A stretch of DNA of 64,000 nucleotides from Chrysophaeum taylorii (GCA_029834535.1 JAQMWT010000362.1:186001-250000), one strand, 5' to 3'. Positions 10,084 to 20,963 are shown, numbered from the stretch's first letter. Numbers and translations: made by a program. Notes: generated by a model not told the origin, from the sequence alone.

Positions 10084-10809
10084 ATGCTGCTCTGCGGGTT
10101 CGCCCAGGACTACACTTGTGTCGGCGTTGGCGACTACGACGAGGAGGTCGGCGACTATTTCGTGGTCGAAGGAACGCTCGGCGGGGTGTGCGAAGTCGGC
10201 GACGAGCGCCATCCGTGGGCCCGAGCGTGCGAAGGGCTTGTCGAAGAAGTAGCGCTTCGTGGCTCGAAAAGCGACGAGCCACCACCAAAGCCTGCTCTTC
10301 GCGCTGAGCGAAAGCCGCCGCGGCGCGCGCACGTTCGACAAAGGAAACCTGCGCGCAGCCGCGTAGCCGAGTTTATTGCGGCCTTTCCGGCCGAAGAAGC
10401 CCTCAAGCCCAGGCGCTCGGTCTCCGAGCCGTCTGTTTTGATCCCCAAGAAGAATAAGCTGCGCGACTTCGTCGACGACTGTAACGAGAAACTTCACGAG
10501 CCAGAGAAGACGCTGCCGCCGACGCTCGACTCCACTCGATCAAAGGTGCCCTCACGCACCCAATCCTACGACGAACGTCAAAAGGTTCTTGTCTCCGACT
10601 CGCCGCAAAATCGCGATTTTGGCCCGAAAAAAGTCCCGCCGCGCGCGCCGGCGCCGGCTCCGTCACGCGTCCGAGAATCGCCCAAACCATCAAACAAACT
10701 CGTGGACTTCCTGGCTTCCGTCGACGCAGCCAACGCCGCGAGCCCGGACGATGCTTGGCCACCCGAAAGGACGACGCCGTACGCTACCGCGCATCACCGC
10801 CTGAATTAG
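10084..10809 (+). CDS. Hypothetical disordered protein
   Basis: ATG at 10084; 241 aa. I do not recognise the family. The first 60 residues are acidic with several aromatic and Gly residues (MLLCGFAQDYTC, DYFVVEGTLGG). The rest is Arg/Lys/Pro-rich and probably disordered, with two similar short elements, VAEFIAAFP and LVDFLASVD, and an RRSVSEPSVLIPKK segment that resembles the RSRSEPSFVVPK end of the phosphopantetheinyl transferase at 0.2 kb. The codon use is like that of neighbouring genes, which supports coding. Splicing is not tested. Function unknown. Confidence 0.45.
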   Translation: MLLCGFAQDYTCVGVGDYDEEVGDYFVVEGTLGGVCEVGDERHPWARACEGLVEEVALRGSKSDEPPPKPALRAERKPPRRAHVRQRKPARSRVAEFIAAFPAEEALKPRRSVSEPSVLIPKKNKLRDFVDDCNEKLHEPEKTLPPTLDSTRSKVPSRTQSYDERQKVLVSDSPQNRDFGPKKVPPRAPAPAPSRVRESPKPSNKLVDFLASVDAANAASPDDAWPPERTTPYATAHHRLN

Positions 10810-11640
10810 TTTGCCGCGGCGGAATAACCAACTCCTCGCCCATCATCTACCCGCGGTGGTGTGCATCGGGGCGAGAGCAGGGCGACGAGTGCGAATCCAT
10901 CCACTCTGAGACCAATGTTATACTGGCTCACTCGTCTGCATTTTCCCCTCCCTTCGCCGCCGCGAATTCTTCGTACTGACGCGGCTGCTATAACTGCTAC
11001 TACCTACTACTACTACGCCTGGGCATTCCAATGTTCAACCAACGCCGACGTGCACTGCGCGCGCTCACGAGAGTGCTGCACCTACCGCATCCATTCCTCG
11101 GCGAGCTTCGGGCGTCTTTGTTTCTTTGTTTGTTTGTTTGCTATGTGCACGCGCTAAAGTGCTCGCGGCGCGGTAAATAATATGTAAAAAAAGGTGCAGG
11201 TCGTAATAATAACCTCGTCTCAAAGAGGGCGCGGGCGACTAGACCGAAACAGGATCTCAAGTCGCTTTTCACAGGAAGCCGTCGTAAAGGCCATGGGATA
11301 GGAGGCCCCTCCTCACGGACTTACCAAAGAAAGATTCGCGATAAAAAAAACCTCGCGGCCATTCATGCTCTCATTTTTTATGAACAGACATTTATTTATT
11401 AAGTGCGCGGTGACGCTGTTCTGAGGCGGCGCTAGGAGTAGCCTACGCCGCACCCACACATCATTCCGACACATCAGGTTAGTTAGCTATAACCTGAAAC
11501 TGAATAAAAAGGGAGGGGAGCCTAAAAAAATGCGAACACGCAGGGGTCAATCAAGGGAAGATGAAAGAGGGGTAAGGCTCACTTCGGAAAGGGCTAAACC
11601 GAGTCTCGACACACCTGCCATGATGCAGCGCGCGTGCGAT
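10810..11640. other. Intergenic, no gene seen
   Basis: AT-richer spacer with poly-A runs, TTTGTTTGTTTG near 11120 and no open frame of note on either strand. It marks the start of a long decayed region. Confidence 0.6.
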
Positions 11641-13123
11641 TGTTAGGTGTAGTGCGGCGGCTGCTTGATTCTTCTTGTTCCGACGTCAACCAGGTCGATG
11701 ATAACGGTTGCTCGCCCCTCATTGCCACGAGCTATGGTGGCCCCCGTTTGTTATTACTTCAGCGTGGTGCTGACGTGAACTAAGCTACAGACGACGGTGT
11801 TTGTTCTCCGCGCTCTTCGTGGCAAGTCAGAACGGATACGTCAAAGTGGTACGCCTCCTTCTCGAGAAGGTGGGTAACGTCAACCTATTTGGAAAGAATG
11901 GTTCCTCGCCCCTGAGCATGGCGAGCTTGAACAACCTCGTTCCGGTCGCTCGTTAGTTACTGGAGCCGCTGAGCATATGGGGAGCCACAACGATTTGGTT
12001 CGTCTTTCACTCGGTAACGGTGCCGACGTTAACGGGGCTGACGATAGTGGTGCACTTTTCATCGCGAGCCAGAACGGATACCTTGGTGTTGCTCGTTTGT
12101 TAATCTCGGAAGGTGCCCACATCAACCTGATTAAAAAAAACTTTATCTCTTCGCTCTATGCCGCGAGCCGTCACGGCCACATTGAAGTGACACCTTTGTT
12201 AGTCGGCAAGGGCGCTGACGTCAAACTGGTTACCGCGAAACGCGGTGCCGGTCCTCATTTTTTTTACCGCGCGCGAGAAAAACCACCATTTCTGCGGTTC
12301 GCTTCCGTCGCTTCCTTCTCGAGAAGGGCGCTGATGTCAACAAGGCAATGAACCGTGGTGCCTCGCCGCTCTGGATCGCAAGCGATATAGGATTTGTTGA
12401 CGTTGTACGCCACTTTCTCGAGAAGGGTCAACCAGGTTGACGACTGTCGGTCTTGGCCGTTGTGTATTGCGAGTCAAGAAGGTCACATCGCTATCGCGCG
12501 TTTGTTACTTTCCCGGCGGGCTTGCGTTAACCAAACATATACTATAGTAACGTTTCTCTGCTCTTTTTTGCGAGCCTAGAAGGTCAAGTTGATGTTGTGC
12601 GTTTGTGACTCGAGCACGGTGGTAACGTCAACTTGGATGCCATCAATGGTGCCGCGCCGCTTTGCATGGCATCTCAGAACGGATAGGTCAAAGTCATTGG
12701 TCTTCTGCTCGAGAGCGGCGCCAACGTTCATGCTACTGGCAATAATGGTGCCTCGCCGCTAAGTATGGCGTGTCAGCAAGGATACGTCGCCCGTCTCTTA
12801 TTTAAACACGGCGCCAACGTCAACGGTGGAATCTCGCCGCTCGCCGTTGCTACATACTACGGTCACGTCGAATCGTGAGGTTATTGATTGGGACCCACCG
12901 CGTGGTCTTCGACGGCGGCATGACACCCGTCGACATCGCGCGCTGGCGTGGCCACGACGCCGTCGTCCAGGTGTTGCTCGCTGGACATTCCAGTTTCCTC
13001 CGCGACAAGATCCCCCGCGAATCGATGGAGGCTCCCGCCGATGATGTTGAGATTGTGGAGGAAAGGCGCACAACGAGGAGATGTCCACGCTGCAGCAGTC
13101 GACGACGCTCCCGTTTGGTTTAA
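11641..13123 (+). pseudogene. Degenerate ankyrin-repeat gene
   Basis: Successive ankyrin units (SPL.IAS..G...V..LL..GADVN pattern) are visible over about 1.4 kb but move between all three frames and are cut by stops. Examples are a DVNQVDDNGCSPLIA unit near 11690, GNGADVNGADDSGALFIAS near 12020, SASQ-type units near 12460 and 12650, and GGMTPVDIARWRGHDAVV near 12920. No single frame holds more than about three units and no intron pattern rescues it. It looks like a once-long ankyrin array protein decayed by indels. Such families expand in many protist genomes. The original start is not identifiable. Confidence 0.8.
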
Positions 13124-13287
13124 AACACGTACAACATTCGTGGTGGTGGTGCCGTTTGTGTTGAAAAAATCATCGAATGATAACGAGCAAACGAATGAAT
13201 GTCCTGGATGGCGCACGTCGTGAGGAACGACTCCGGGTCGTGATCGAGCGCCATGATTCCGCGAGGGAGAGGTAGCGCGATTGCGAC

Positions 13288-14166
13288 GTGGCAAAACTGC
13301 AACGCGCAAGAGACAAGGTAGAGGCGGCGAAGGAAGATGTCAAGGTGGCGGTGGCCGAAGCGGCAGAACGAAGGAAGCAGTGTTGCGCAAAGCGGTGTGA
13401 CCCTTCAAGTGCTCTGCCGACTCGAGGACCTCCACGCCGCTGTTCATCGCAACGCGAAGCGAATGGAACTCGAACTCGCCGCTGTTAAGGGCCGCCTCGC
13501 GGCCAAGGATGAGGAAATCGAGCGGCTACGAGCGCGCGTTGAGGAGCTCGAGGAGGAACGTGCCGCGGTCCATCTAATCTTTTCATCACGCTCACCGCAA
13601 ATGAGGTCGCCGGCACCTTACTAGGCCGAGGCGTCGTCCACGACAAGCTCACCGTACCCTTCCGCTTCTTCTTCGCCTCCCATGACCAAGGCGACTGGTC
13701 CGTCCTGGAAATGGAGCGAATCAACGAGCACGCGCGCACGTTCTCCGAGACATGCCGGACATGCCGGACTACCCGCAGATCGTGGCGACAGCGGAGTGCG
13801 AATCATTCGACGTGTTCGTAGAGGTCTACGCCAAATTTTCCCGTTCGGCGGGAGGCGTCGATCAGACTGTCGATCAACGGTCGGACGAAGATCTCCGACG
13901 TGGCGGCCGTACTTGCTCTACGAATGTTGCCTTGACGTGGTTGACAATCCGGAAATCAAGAAATGAATTTTCCAGATGACCGAAGTCTTGGGCCGGGGGT
14001 GCATCAACGCCTTTGAGAACGGCCAGGCCACGCGATACGTCGACGACGGCGACCTCGCCGCGGCCAACAAGGCCTCGGAGTTGCAGCCCTGCAAGGGCTC
14101 GCGCGGTAGCACAAATCGGGTCGAGGACAAGTTCGGATTCCTCAAGTACTACGCCGCGATGTAGTT
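13288..14166 (+). pseudogene. Coiled-coil remnant downstream of ankyrin array
   Basis: Two overlapping frames each hold part of a charged helix: AKLQRARDKVEAAKEDVKVAV from 13288, and RLEDLHAAVHRNAKRMELEL plus EEIERLRARVEELEEERAA around 13400-13570. A single frameshift would join them. Further open pieces continue to 14163 (YVDDGDLAAANKASELQ, NRVEDKFGFLKYYAAM). I do not recognise a family. It may be the tail of the decayed ankyrin gene or a separate dead gene. Confidence 0.4.
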
Positions 14167-14254
14167 TCTCCAACATGCACGTCGAAAGTGTTTCCGGTGT
14201 CGTCGCTGTCAGATTGACAGCGCCTTCGGTCGCGGCGCCTATACTTATGCTGCT

Positions 14255-14776
14255 GTGAAGCGCCAGAAAAGTATCTCCGACGCCAAAACCCGTGAATCGA
14301 CGGCGAAGAACCGAACGTCTACTGATCTCAGCGCGGACGTTGGGCTGGCCGTCATTGAGGCAACTCGTCTCGGCCGCACTGGGAACGTGGCGCTGGCCCA
14401 TGCGCGCCGGAAAGTCGCCATGGACCACCACCAGGCCAGAGACACCCAGGCCGTCGAAAAGGCGCTCGAGCGGCAGATCTTTGACTCCGCCAAGGCTTGC
14501 GACGCCATATGTACGTCAAACACCTCGTCGAAGAGGCTGCGCTCGCGCCGGGCAACGAGACACGTCAAAACCCTCGTCGACGAGGCCACGCGGTCGGGCA
14601 ACGAGACGAAGTCCTCGACCGTCAACGCTCGCCTCAACACCGCCCTCGAGCAGCAGCCCACCAGCGATGTCGTACGGATGAAGGAGCTCAAGGCGAATAT
14701 TAAATGGAGTACCATCGGCACAGGCATGGAAGACCTCAAACCCAAGTCCAACACGTCACGCAGCACGCGACCATGA
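14255..14776 (+). pseudogene. Lys/Arg-rich open frame, no ATG, unknown
   Basis: An open frame of 173 codons that opens with GTG, rich in Ala, Arg, Thr and Ser, with a repeated theme ATRLGRTGN / ATRHVKTLVDEATRSGNE. It continues the open stretch that precedes it and lies in the decayed region, so it is treated as a remnant. No family is recognised; a mobile-element origin is possible but not supported by a motif. Confidence 0.3.
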
Positions 14777-14951
14777 GCAAGGCCGCGCCGAGAACATGGC
14801 AACGATTTGACCGGGAATCTGAAGCACATTTACAGTGTCATTGAGTCGGAGCGCAGCGAGCTCTTGATCGAGGCGATTCTGCGGGGGGCGCGCTGACGGC
14901 AACTGCCCGTTCTGAGTACCGCGACGGCGCAGCCCGGGACCTCGAGTCTCG

Positions 14952-15167
14952 GTGGCTTTGATCGACAAGGAACTCGAGCGCCACGCCGAGGAGAAATGCG
15001 TGTCGAAGAAGCGGAAGCTCGAACGCCACGACGAAGAGAGATGCGTGTCGAAAAAGCGGAAGCAGACACCGGCTCGTCGCTCAATACTTCCCACGATCGA
15101 CGGCGCGTTGGCTAGTACGCGGGCGAAGATTCTCAGGGAGTTGGCTGCGCATCCAGGCGCCTGCTAG
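14952..15167 (+). other. Short open frame with tandem 45-bp repeat
   Basis: Two tandem units encode LERHAEEKCVSKKRK and LERHDEERCVSKKRK, each ending in an NLS-like KKRK. There is no ATG in frame. Probably a fragment of a larger dead gene. Confidence 0.4.
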
Positions 15168-15786
15168 GATTCCGGGCGTCGTTGAGACGATCTCCACGGT
15201 GAATTCCAAAGACCAAAGCCAGAAGATGGGGTTGGGTATTTGTCAAGTGCGATTACGGCTGGATGGATCGTCCAATGCTCTTCAACAGTACCGGGCCCGG
15301 ATCCTGGCGCTTTGAGTCGGTGGATAACGAATACGGTGATTAGCACGACGAGGAGAGATGATAGTGAGAAGAACGGCGGGATCGAGGACAAGGGACTCGC
15401 GGGTTTATGAATGGATGGGTGGGTGGATGACGACCCTGATTGACGAGGCGGCGGCCGCGGATGTTCCGAGGACCTGCCTCACCAGTCAAATTGGTCTATT
15501 TTCAACGCAAACGCCGTCGCACTGACTCCCATGCACCCATGGATGTGCTTACCGTCCCTCTCAACCCAATGTCCCCCATATTTCATGGCAGCACAATGTC
15601 ATGCTCGCGTCAAATACTTTAGCCCTCGACGAGCTTTCTCGATGTGGCATCTTCGGATATCGTTCCTAGGCAGATCGGGGTCATTTTTCGTACGTTTGGG
15701 TGTGGTGTATTTCAGGGTCCTTCAAATTCCGGCGCGTGGCCCGGGCCACGTTCTTTGATCGACTCTGTTAATAAATTTTTAAGTCT
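15168..15786. other. No gene seen
   Basis: Short broken frames only. Sequence just upstream of the sulfotransferase-like fragment does not align with the upstream part of the better copy at 19.0 kb, so the duplication boundary lies near 15790. Confidence 0.5.
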
Positions 15787-16257
15787 GTGCCGATTGAGAT
15801 TCAGGACACCGCGCTGCGTGATAAAACGGCCGACGAGATTCTGAGGATGGAGTTAAAAAATTACGAGGCGGCGATTCAAGAGCATCATCGAGTGAAGCAC
15901 AGGCACCTCAACGTGCACCTTGCTTCGTCGGCGGCAAGCCTGTATCATAAAATAGATGGTCGCCAGCTCGGAATCGATTACGTCATGAAGCTCGAGGACA
16001 TGCGGGCGGGTTGGGCTATTGTCTCGAGGAATATCCAGATCAGACTACCCGAGGTCAACCTCACGCGAGGCTTCTTTAACTTTGACAGCGAGCATCCTAC
16101 ACACGCTTTCAACAATTCCGGCGCTCACGACGGATTTTCCCCATACTACGCCAGCCTTCTCTCCACTTGGGAGCTCCGGCTCTTCTGCGAGTCGCCTGTC
16201 TACGCCCCAGACTTCTCGATTTCGAATATCCCCTTCCCGCACCCTGTGCAAAATTAA
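15787..16257 (+). pseudogene. Truncated sulfotransferase-like copy
   Basis: Encodes the C-terminal 150 residues of the same protein as the copy at 19037-19753, with matching blocks TALRDKTADEILRMEL, GRQLGIDYVMKLEDMRAGW and FCESPVYAPDFSI. The part bearing the cofactor-binding RDP motif is missing and no ATG opens the frame. The similarity continues about 100 bp past the stop into the 3' flank, as expected of a segmental duplication. It is probably dead. Confidence 0.65.
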
Positions 16258-16489
16258 ATGGCACCAAATTGTAACTCGCTTCGTTGGATAGGGAAGTCGC
16301 CGTGATATTGTTCCAGCAAGAACCAAAAAAATAAGGGCACGTTGCTGTGTTGGACGACTAGAATTCGAGTACAAGATAGTACTACTGCAAATAAACCTGC
16401 TGTTTCTAACCCTTATTTATAGCGCCATCGTGCCGGGCACTCGCCCCGCCTGCCTTTGCTCTCGAATCTCTGATTGACCACTCTGAGCT

Positions 16490-16845
16490 GCCCCCCTTCC
16501 ACGCCCGCTCCGCCTTTAACCTTTGAGTTTACTCCTAAACCCTTATACCGCCCACCTCCAGCAACGGCATTATGCGCGGGCTCACTGCGCCAAGACGCTT
16601 ACAGAAACGCCAACGGCCCCTACGTCTCCCGGCCGCCGGGTCCCTGGCGGAGCCCGGACGGTTAGGCAGGCGCTTGGCCGTCCCCTATAATCGGATTGCG
16701 CCAAAGTCCTTCCTTCTACTCACAACAGTTATCCTTTCCGCTCGACGTTCGGACTCCTGCCAATCTAAGCTGTTTCTATTCAGCGGACGCTCCGCACTTT
16801 AACCTTTGAGTTTACTCCAAACCCTCATACCGTCCGCTGAGAACG
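16490..16845 (+). repeat. Dispersed repeat, copy A (retroelement-like tail)
   Basis: Contains a fragment encoding QDAYRNANGPYVSRPPGPW followed by stop, almost the same as the end of the open frame at 45365-45787. It is bracketed by two copies of a tail with the core AACCTTTGAGTTTACTCC (near 16521 and 16804). The shared 3' part and loss of 5' parts fit a 5'-truncated retroelement, which is inference. Confidence 0.6.
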
Positions 16846-18302
16846 ACATCTCTTCCTTACCCTTATAGTCTTCTCTTTGACACAACCTCCTTTAAGTTGT
16901 GCTCACGATCATCATCATCATGGATTAGCGCGTCCGCTAGCTACGTACTCTTATATGCTAACAAAGGTGTAGTTCTACGTGTCGTCTGTCGTGTGCTGAG
17001 GATTGGGGAACTCCCGTGTTCCCTGTACTCCAACCTGCCAGATTCACACGGTGAGACGGGATGGATCTTCAGTGAGTTTATACCACTGCCTCGCGGAATA
17101 CTCTGCAACTACAGTAGATTTATAGTTTTGAAGAAGACATCGCGGTGCTCGCCTTTCACGACCTCGAAGCCGGCGGGGCTCACTCTTCGGAGAACAGCCT
17201 GTCTTATAGCTCCAGGGGGTGGGCGTGGCCTGCCTATTCGGGGGAGAGGTCGAGTACCGTAGCGTGGAGGGCACTCCGAGAGGGCCCACTCAGGCCGAAC
17301 TGAAGCAGTCGAGCCGGAAAAACGAGAGAAAAAGACCGCAGGGCAAGCGCGCTCTACCGGACATACGTGCGACGGACCTCACTCATTGGACGTCAGCGAG
17401 CGACATGGGATACCTGTCCGACGCGGCGACGTTGTTTGAGGGCGGTGAGGGAGCCAGCCTTCTGGGGGTACAAGATACCCGCAAGATCCCACTACATCTA
17501 ACCAACTAGGTCACTAGCAAACTCCCCAGACTGGCCGCGTGGGCCCGACTACGGACGGCGCGCACTGCCGCCTAAGTGGGTTTGTCCTAACTACTAATCG
17601 ACAGATGTTTGTCTGTCTGTCTGTTTGTTTGTTTGTCTGTTTGTCCCTCGATTTAGGGTAAGGATCAGGTAGGCGCGAGAGTAAGGATCAGGTAGGTGCG
17701 AGAGCCAGACAGTGATCCTCCAAGCCGTCTACGGCGACCTCGCAGACTATTTCCACGAGCCGCGGCGGCTCTTTCAGCGCGCCATTCTCACGCCCCGTCG
17801 AAACGATGTTGTCGATGCTGACAACGCCGCGCGCATGACCGCGGCCTTTTTTTCCCGGAGACGAGGCGTCGGAGTTCTTTTCGGCCGACTAGGTTGGATC
17901 GGAAGACGACGCCTCGCTCTTTACAGTCGAGTTTTTAACTCCCTGACAAGCAACGGCATGCTGACTTTGATCGCGAGCTTAAAGTCTTCGCAACCTCGAC
18001 CCGTCGCACGGCCACTGCAACGGTACCAGATACATGATCGATCGTGTCCTGTCACCGAGGCTCCTCCAACCTGTATCCCTCAAGCCCCACCGACGCCAAA
18101 CGATCAACAAGAGCCAAAGGCAGACGCCCCGCAAGGTCGGCGTCCTTTTGCCCAAGCCTGTCTTCTGCCACGTCCAGCTCTACGTGGCTCTCTGTCGATC
18201 GGCAACCCCGAGGATATCCTCTTCTGAGTCGACGACTCCACCCTACCCCACACGTGCTGCGCAATACCGATAAGCACCCTCCCGGCGTCTACACGCGCAC
18301 GG
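16846..18302. other. Repeat-rich stretch without recognisable gene
   Basis: Several short open frames, none with known domains. A TCTG/TTTG-type tract (TGTCTGTCTGTCTGTTTGTT) lies at about 17607-17645, and a direct repeat of TAAGGATCAGGTAGGxGCGAGAG occurs twice near 17660-17705. Nothing here supports a gene. Confidence 0.5.
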
Positions 18303-18560
18303 TAGGTGAACTTACTGGGACCAGGTGAACTTACTGGGACCAGGTGAACATACTGGGGTTTTCAGAGTAAAGTTTTTAGAGTAAACTCAAAGGTTGGCGG
18401 CGCGTGCGGATCAAAGCAGCTTAGATTGGCGGAGGCGAGAGCGACGAGCTCGAAGGAGTGGGTGTGAGCTAGGTGAACTTACTGACCAGGTGAACTTATA
18501 TGAAACTTACTGGGATTAGGTGAACTTACTGGGGTTAGAGATTGGGACTAGGTGAACTTA
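18303..18560 (+). repeat. Tandem AGGTGAACTTACTGG repeats around a repeat-A tail
   Basis: About seven imperfect copies of a 15-18 bp unit (AGGTGAACTTACTGGGA). They sit on both sides of a minus-strand copy of the dispersed repeat tail (18373-18410, GAGTAAACTCAAAGGTT, then CAGCTTAGATTGG), which is the reverse complement of the sequence at 16.8 and 45.9 kb. Confidence 0.7.
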
Positions 18561-19036
18561 CTGGCCTGCACTTGTTTTCCACTAAGCGAACGTAAAACAA
18601 ACGCCACATACAACAACCCCTGAGTCCGGGGGCCTGAAGAGTCTTCTTCGAGTGTTCTTTAGAGGTCTGCCGTTTGGGGGGAGTGTGTTAGGGGATACTG
18701 TGAATGACGTCATGACGTCCTCGGACCCTACTCGATGTCATCACCGAGCCGCGGGGCAGGCGAAGAAAGGAGTTTCAAGTCTGTGGCGATTGCGTGCTGC
18801 TTTTATTATTTTAGTGGCAAAACGCAACGTGATTATGCGTGCTGGCTGTTTTTTTTGGGGAGTTTTATTGGGCGCGAGACCGTGGTGGCAGCTGTTTCTC
18901 GCGATAGGTGGTGCCTCTGGGTCCTCGGACGAGGATGGTTGGGTGCTCGCCCAACGGTTCATGGCATTGCGTCCCGCGTCCGAATGTTGACTAATTCCGT
19001 CAAGTGCACGGACTTTAGGCATGGAGTCGCGACCAC

Positions 19037-19753
19037 GTGCCCGCGATCAAGACGAATTCATACGTGCGCTATCACGAGAGTGGTCGGTTTGTTTTCGTCA
19101 GTAACCTCAAGGCTGTGAGTCTGGACATCGGGCAGAAATTGCGTCTGGTGCCAGGGAGGATGGTAGCGGTGCCAACAAACTTGACGGACATGGACACGTT
19201 CGTTTTCGCGGCAGTGAGAGACCCCGTCGCCAAGTTTGAGTCTGGCGTGCGCCAAGGGTGGATTCAACACACCGCGCTGCGCGATCAAACGGCCGACGAG
19301 ATCCTGAGGAAGGAGGTCGCGAACTACGAGGCAGAAATTCAGAAGCACGGTGGAGCGAAGCGCGGGTACCTCAATGAGCACCTCTCCCCTTCGACGGGAA
19401 ACCTGTATCATCAAATAAATGGTCGCCAGCTCGGTCTTGACTACGTCATGAAACTCGAGGATATGCAGGCGGGGTGGACCGTTGTCTCGAGGAAAATCCA
19501 GAGCAGACTTCCCGGGGTCAAGCTCGCGAGCAGTTTTTTTGACTTCGAAAGCAAGCACCGCGCACACTCTTTTAACGCGACTTTCGACGCCCGCGGCGGC
19601 GTCGGGTTTTTGCCATACAGCGCCAGCCTTCTCTCCCCTCGGGGTCTCCAGCTCTTCTGCGAGTCGCCTATCTACGCCCCAGACTTCTCGATTTTCGAAT
19701 ATCCCCTCCCTGCGCCCTGTGCAAAATTAAAAAATGGCGCCAAATTAATGTAG
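19037..19753 (+). CDS. Sulfotransferase-like protein, fuller copy (5' end unresolved)
   Basis: An open frame of 238 codons without an ATG near its start; the first in-frame Met is RMVAV. It contains FVFAAVRDPVAKFESG, the 3'-phosphate-binding RDP motif of carbohydrate sulfotransferases, preceded by a weak 5'-phosphosulfate region (GRFVFVSNLKAVSL) and followed by LGLDYVMKLEDMQAGW. Such Golgi enzymes transfer sulfate from PAPS to glycans. Upstream, a possible membrane anchor frame starts at about 18836 (MRAGCFFWGVLL) but is not in phase, so an intron or frameshift must lie between. The gene may be active or recently decayed. A truncated paralogue lies at 15787-16257. Confidence 0.55.
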   Translation: MPAIKTNSYVRYHESGRFVFVSNLKAVSLDIGQKLRLVPGRMVAVPTNLTDMDTFVFAAVRDPVAKFESGVRQGWIQHTALRDQTADEILRKEVANYEAEIQKHGGAKRGYLNEHLSPSTGNLYHQINGRQLGLDYVMKLEDMQAGWTVVSRKIQSRLPGVKLASSFFDFESKHRAHSFNATFDARGGVGFLPYSASLLSPRGLQLFCESPIYAPDFSIFEYPLPAPCAKLKNGAKLM

Positions 19754-19922
19754 TTGGACTGGTCGCCGACTTCAGAATTGTTCCAGCAACACCAGCCTCG
19801 CACTAGTAGGATATGGGGGCGTTGGTGTCTTGGACGGCTGGACTTGGAGTTCGTGAGCTTTTCGCCGCCGTTTAAGAGATCGCGCGCTGAGGGAGGGGTG
19901 GTCTTCGGTAGGTAGGGTAAGA

Positions 19923-20882
19923 ATGAAGATGGTGTTCGTGCCGTATGCGTTGCCGCTGCGGCGGGGTGTACTTGTGGATCGGGTGGACCGGTTCATTGCC
20001 GTGGTGCAGCTGGACGGCGACCGCGAGGTTCGCGCGCACTGCATAAACCCCGGTCGCATGGAGAATTTCGTGGTACCTGGGGCTGTCGTGTGGGTAAGGC
20101 CAGAGCCCCCCGAGTCGCGGCGCGCCCTGCGATGGACGTGGGAGCTCATCGAGCGCGACGGCGTGTGGTGCTCGACAAACACGCAGCGTCCGAACTTGAT
20201 CGTGGGCGAAGCGCTGCGAAATGGCGCGGTGTCGGGAATCCGGGGATCGGCGCGCGCGGAGGTTTCCGTCGGCAAGTCGAGATTTGACTTTTGCGTCGGC
20301 GAGCACTTGATCGAGGTAAAGAACAGCCACGCTGTTTATTCCGGGTGGGGCTACTTTCCGGATTCGGTGAGCGAGCGCGCGGCGAGGCATTGCGAGGAAC
20401 TCGGCGAGCTGGCGTCGAGTCGAAAATGCACGGTCGTAATCGTCGCTCAGCGCGAGGACGCGATCCACGGGATCAGGTCGTCGTGGTACCATGATCCTGG
20501 GTTCGCGGAGGCCGCCCTCGAGGCGAGTCGCCGCGGCGTCGAGTTTCGCGGGCTGAGGGTAGGTTGCGATCCGACGGGATCGACGGTCCTCGAGGAAATT
20601 CCGGTCGATCTCCGACGCCCGGAACGCGCGGACCTCGTCGCGGTCCACCGCGCCTGGCTCAAGGCGCGTCCCTTTACGGGCTGGACGCGCGCCTTCGACG
20701 GCAACCCGAGGCGCGTGGCTAACGGGCCCTTCAAGCACAACGCCCGTCTCAACCTCGACGACGACGACGACGAGCCGCGCGAATCACCCTTCTTTGCCTC
20801 CGAAAAGAGGACAAGAAAGCGCCGATACTTCGCCGCCGCCGCCGCCGCCGCCGAGGACAACCACGACCACCACCACCATTAG
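19923..20882 (+). CDS. sfsA: SfsA family protein
   Basis: ATG at 19923; 319 aa against about 235 for bacterial SfsA. The conserved order is present: VDRFIAVVQLDG, AHCINPGRMENFVVPG, RALRWTWELIE, NTQRPNLIVGEAL, VGKSRFDFCVG, IEVKNSHAV, FPDSVSERAARHCEEL and IVAQREDA. The RFDF...EVKN pair corresponds to the nuclease-like active centre (D and E-x-K) proposed for the family. The biochemical role in vivo is not established; bacterial members were named for sugar-fermentation stimulation and bind DNA. The last 60 residues are an added acidic/basic tail with an Ala run and a terminal His run (DNHDHHHH). Eukaryotic occurrence fits acquisition from bacteria or the plastid ancestor. Confidence 0.88.
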   Translation: MKMVFVPYALPLRRGVLVDRVDRFIAVVQLDGDREVRAHCINPGRMENFVVPGAVVWVRPEPPESRRALRWTWELIERDGVWCSTNTQRPNLIVGEALRNGAVSGIRGSARAEVSVGKSRFDFCVGEHLIEVKNSHAVYSGWGYFPDSVSERAARHCEELGELASSRKCTVVIVAQREDAIHGIRSSWYHDPGFAEAALEASRRGVEFRGLRVGCDPTGSTVLEEIPVDLRRPERADLVAVHRAWLKARPFTGWTRAFDGNPRRVANGPFKHNARLNLDDDDDEPRESPFFASEKRTRKRRYFAAAAAAAEDNHDHHHH

Positions 20883-20963
20883 AACGGGGGTCTGACTGAC
20901 TGACTGAGTGAGTGAGTGAGTGAGTGAGTTGGTCGTCGTATTATGACTTGGCGCGGGGTGGGA

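Noticed and set aside
9877-10497. 206-codon minus-strand frame opposite the hypothetical protein
   Set aside because: The plus-strand frame has an ATG and gene-like codon use; the minus frame opens without conserved features, although the choice is not certain.
17219-17509. 96-codon frame in the repeat-rich stretch
   Set aside because: No ATG-linked domain and the surrounding DNA is repeat-like.
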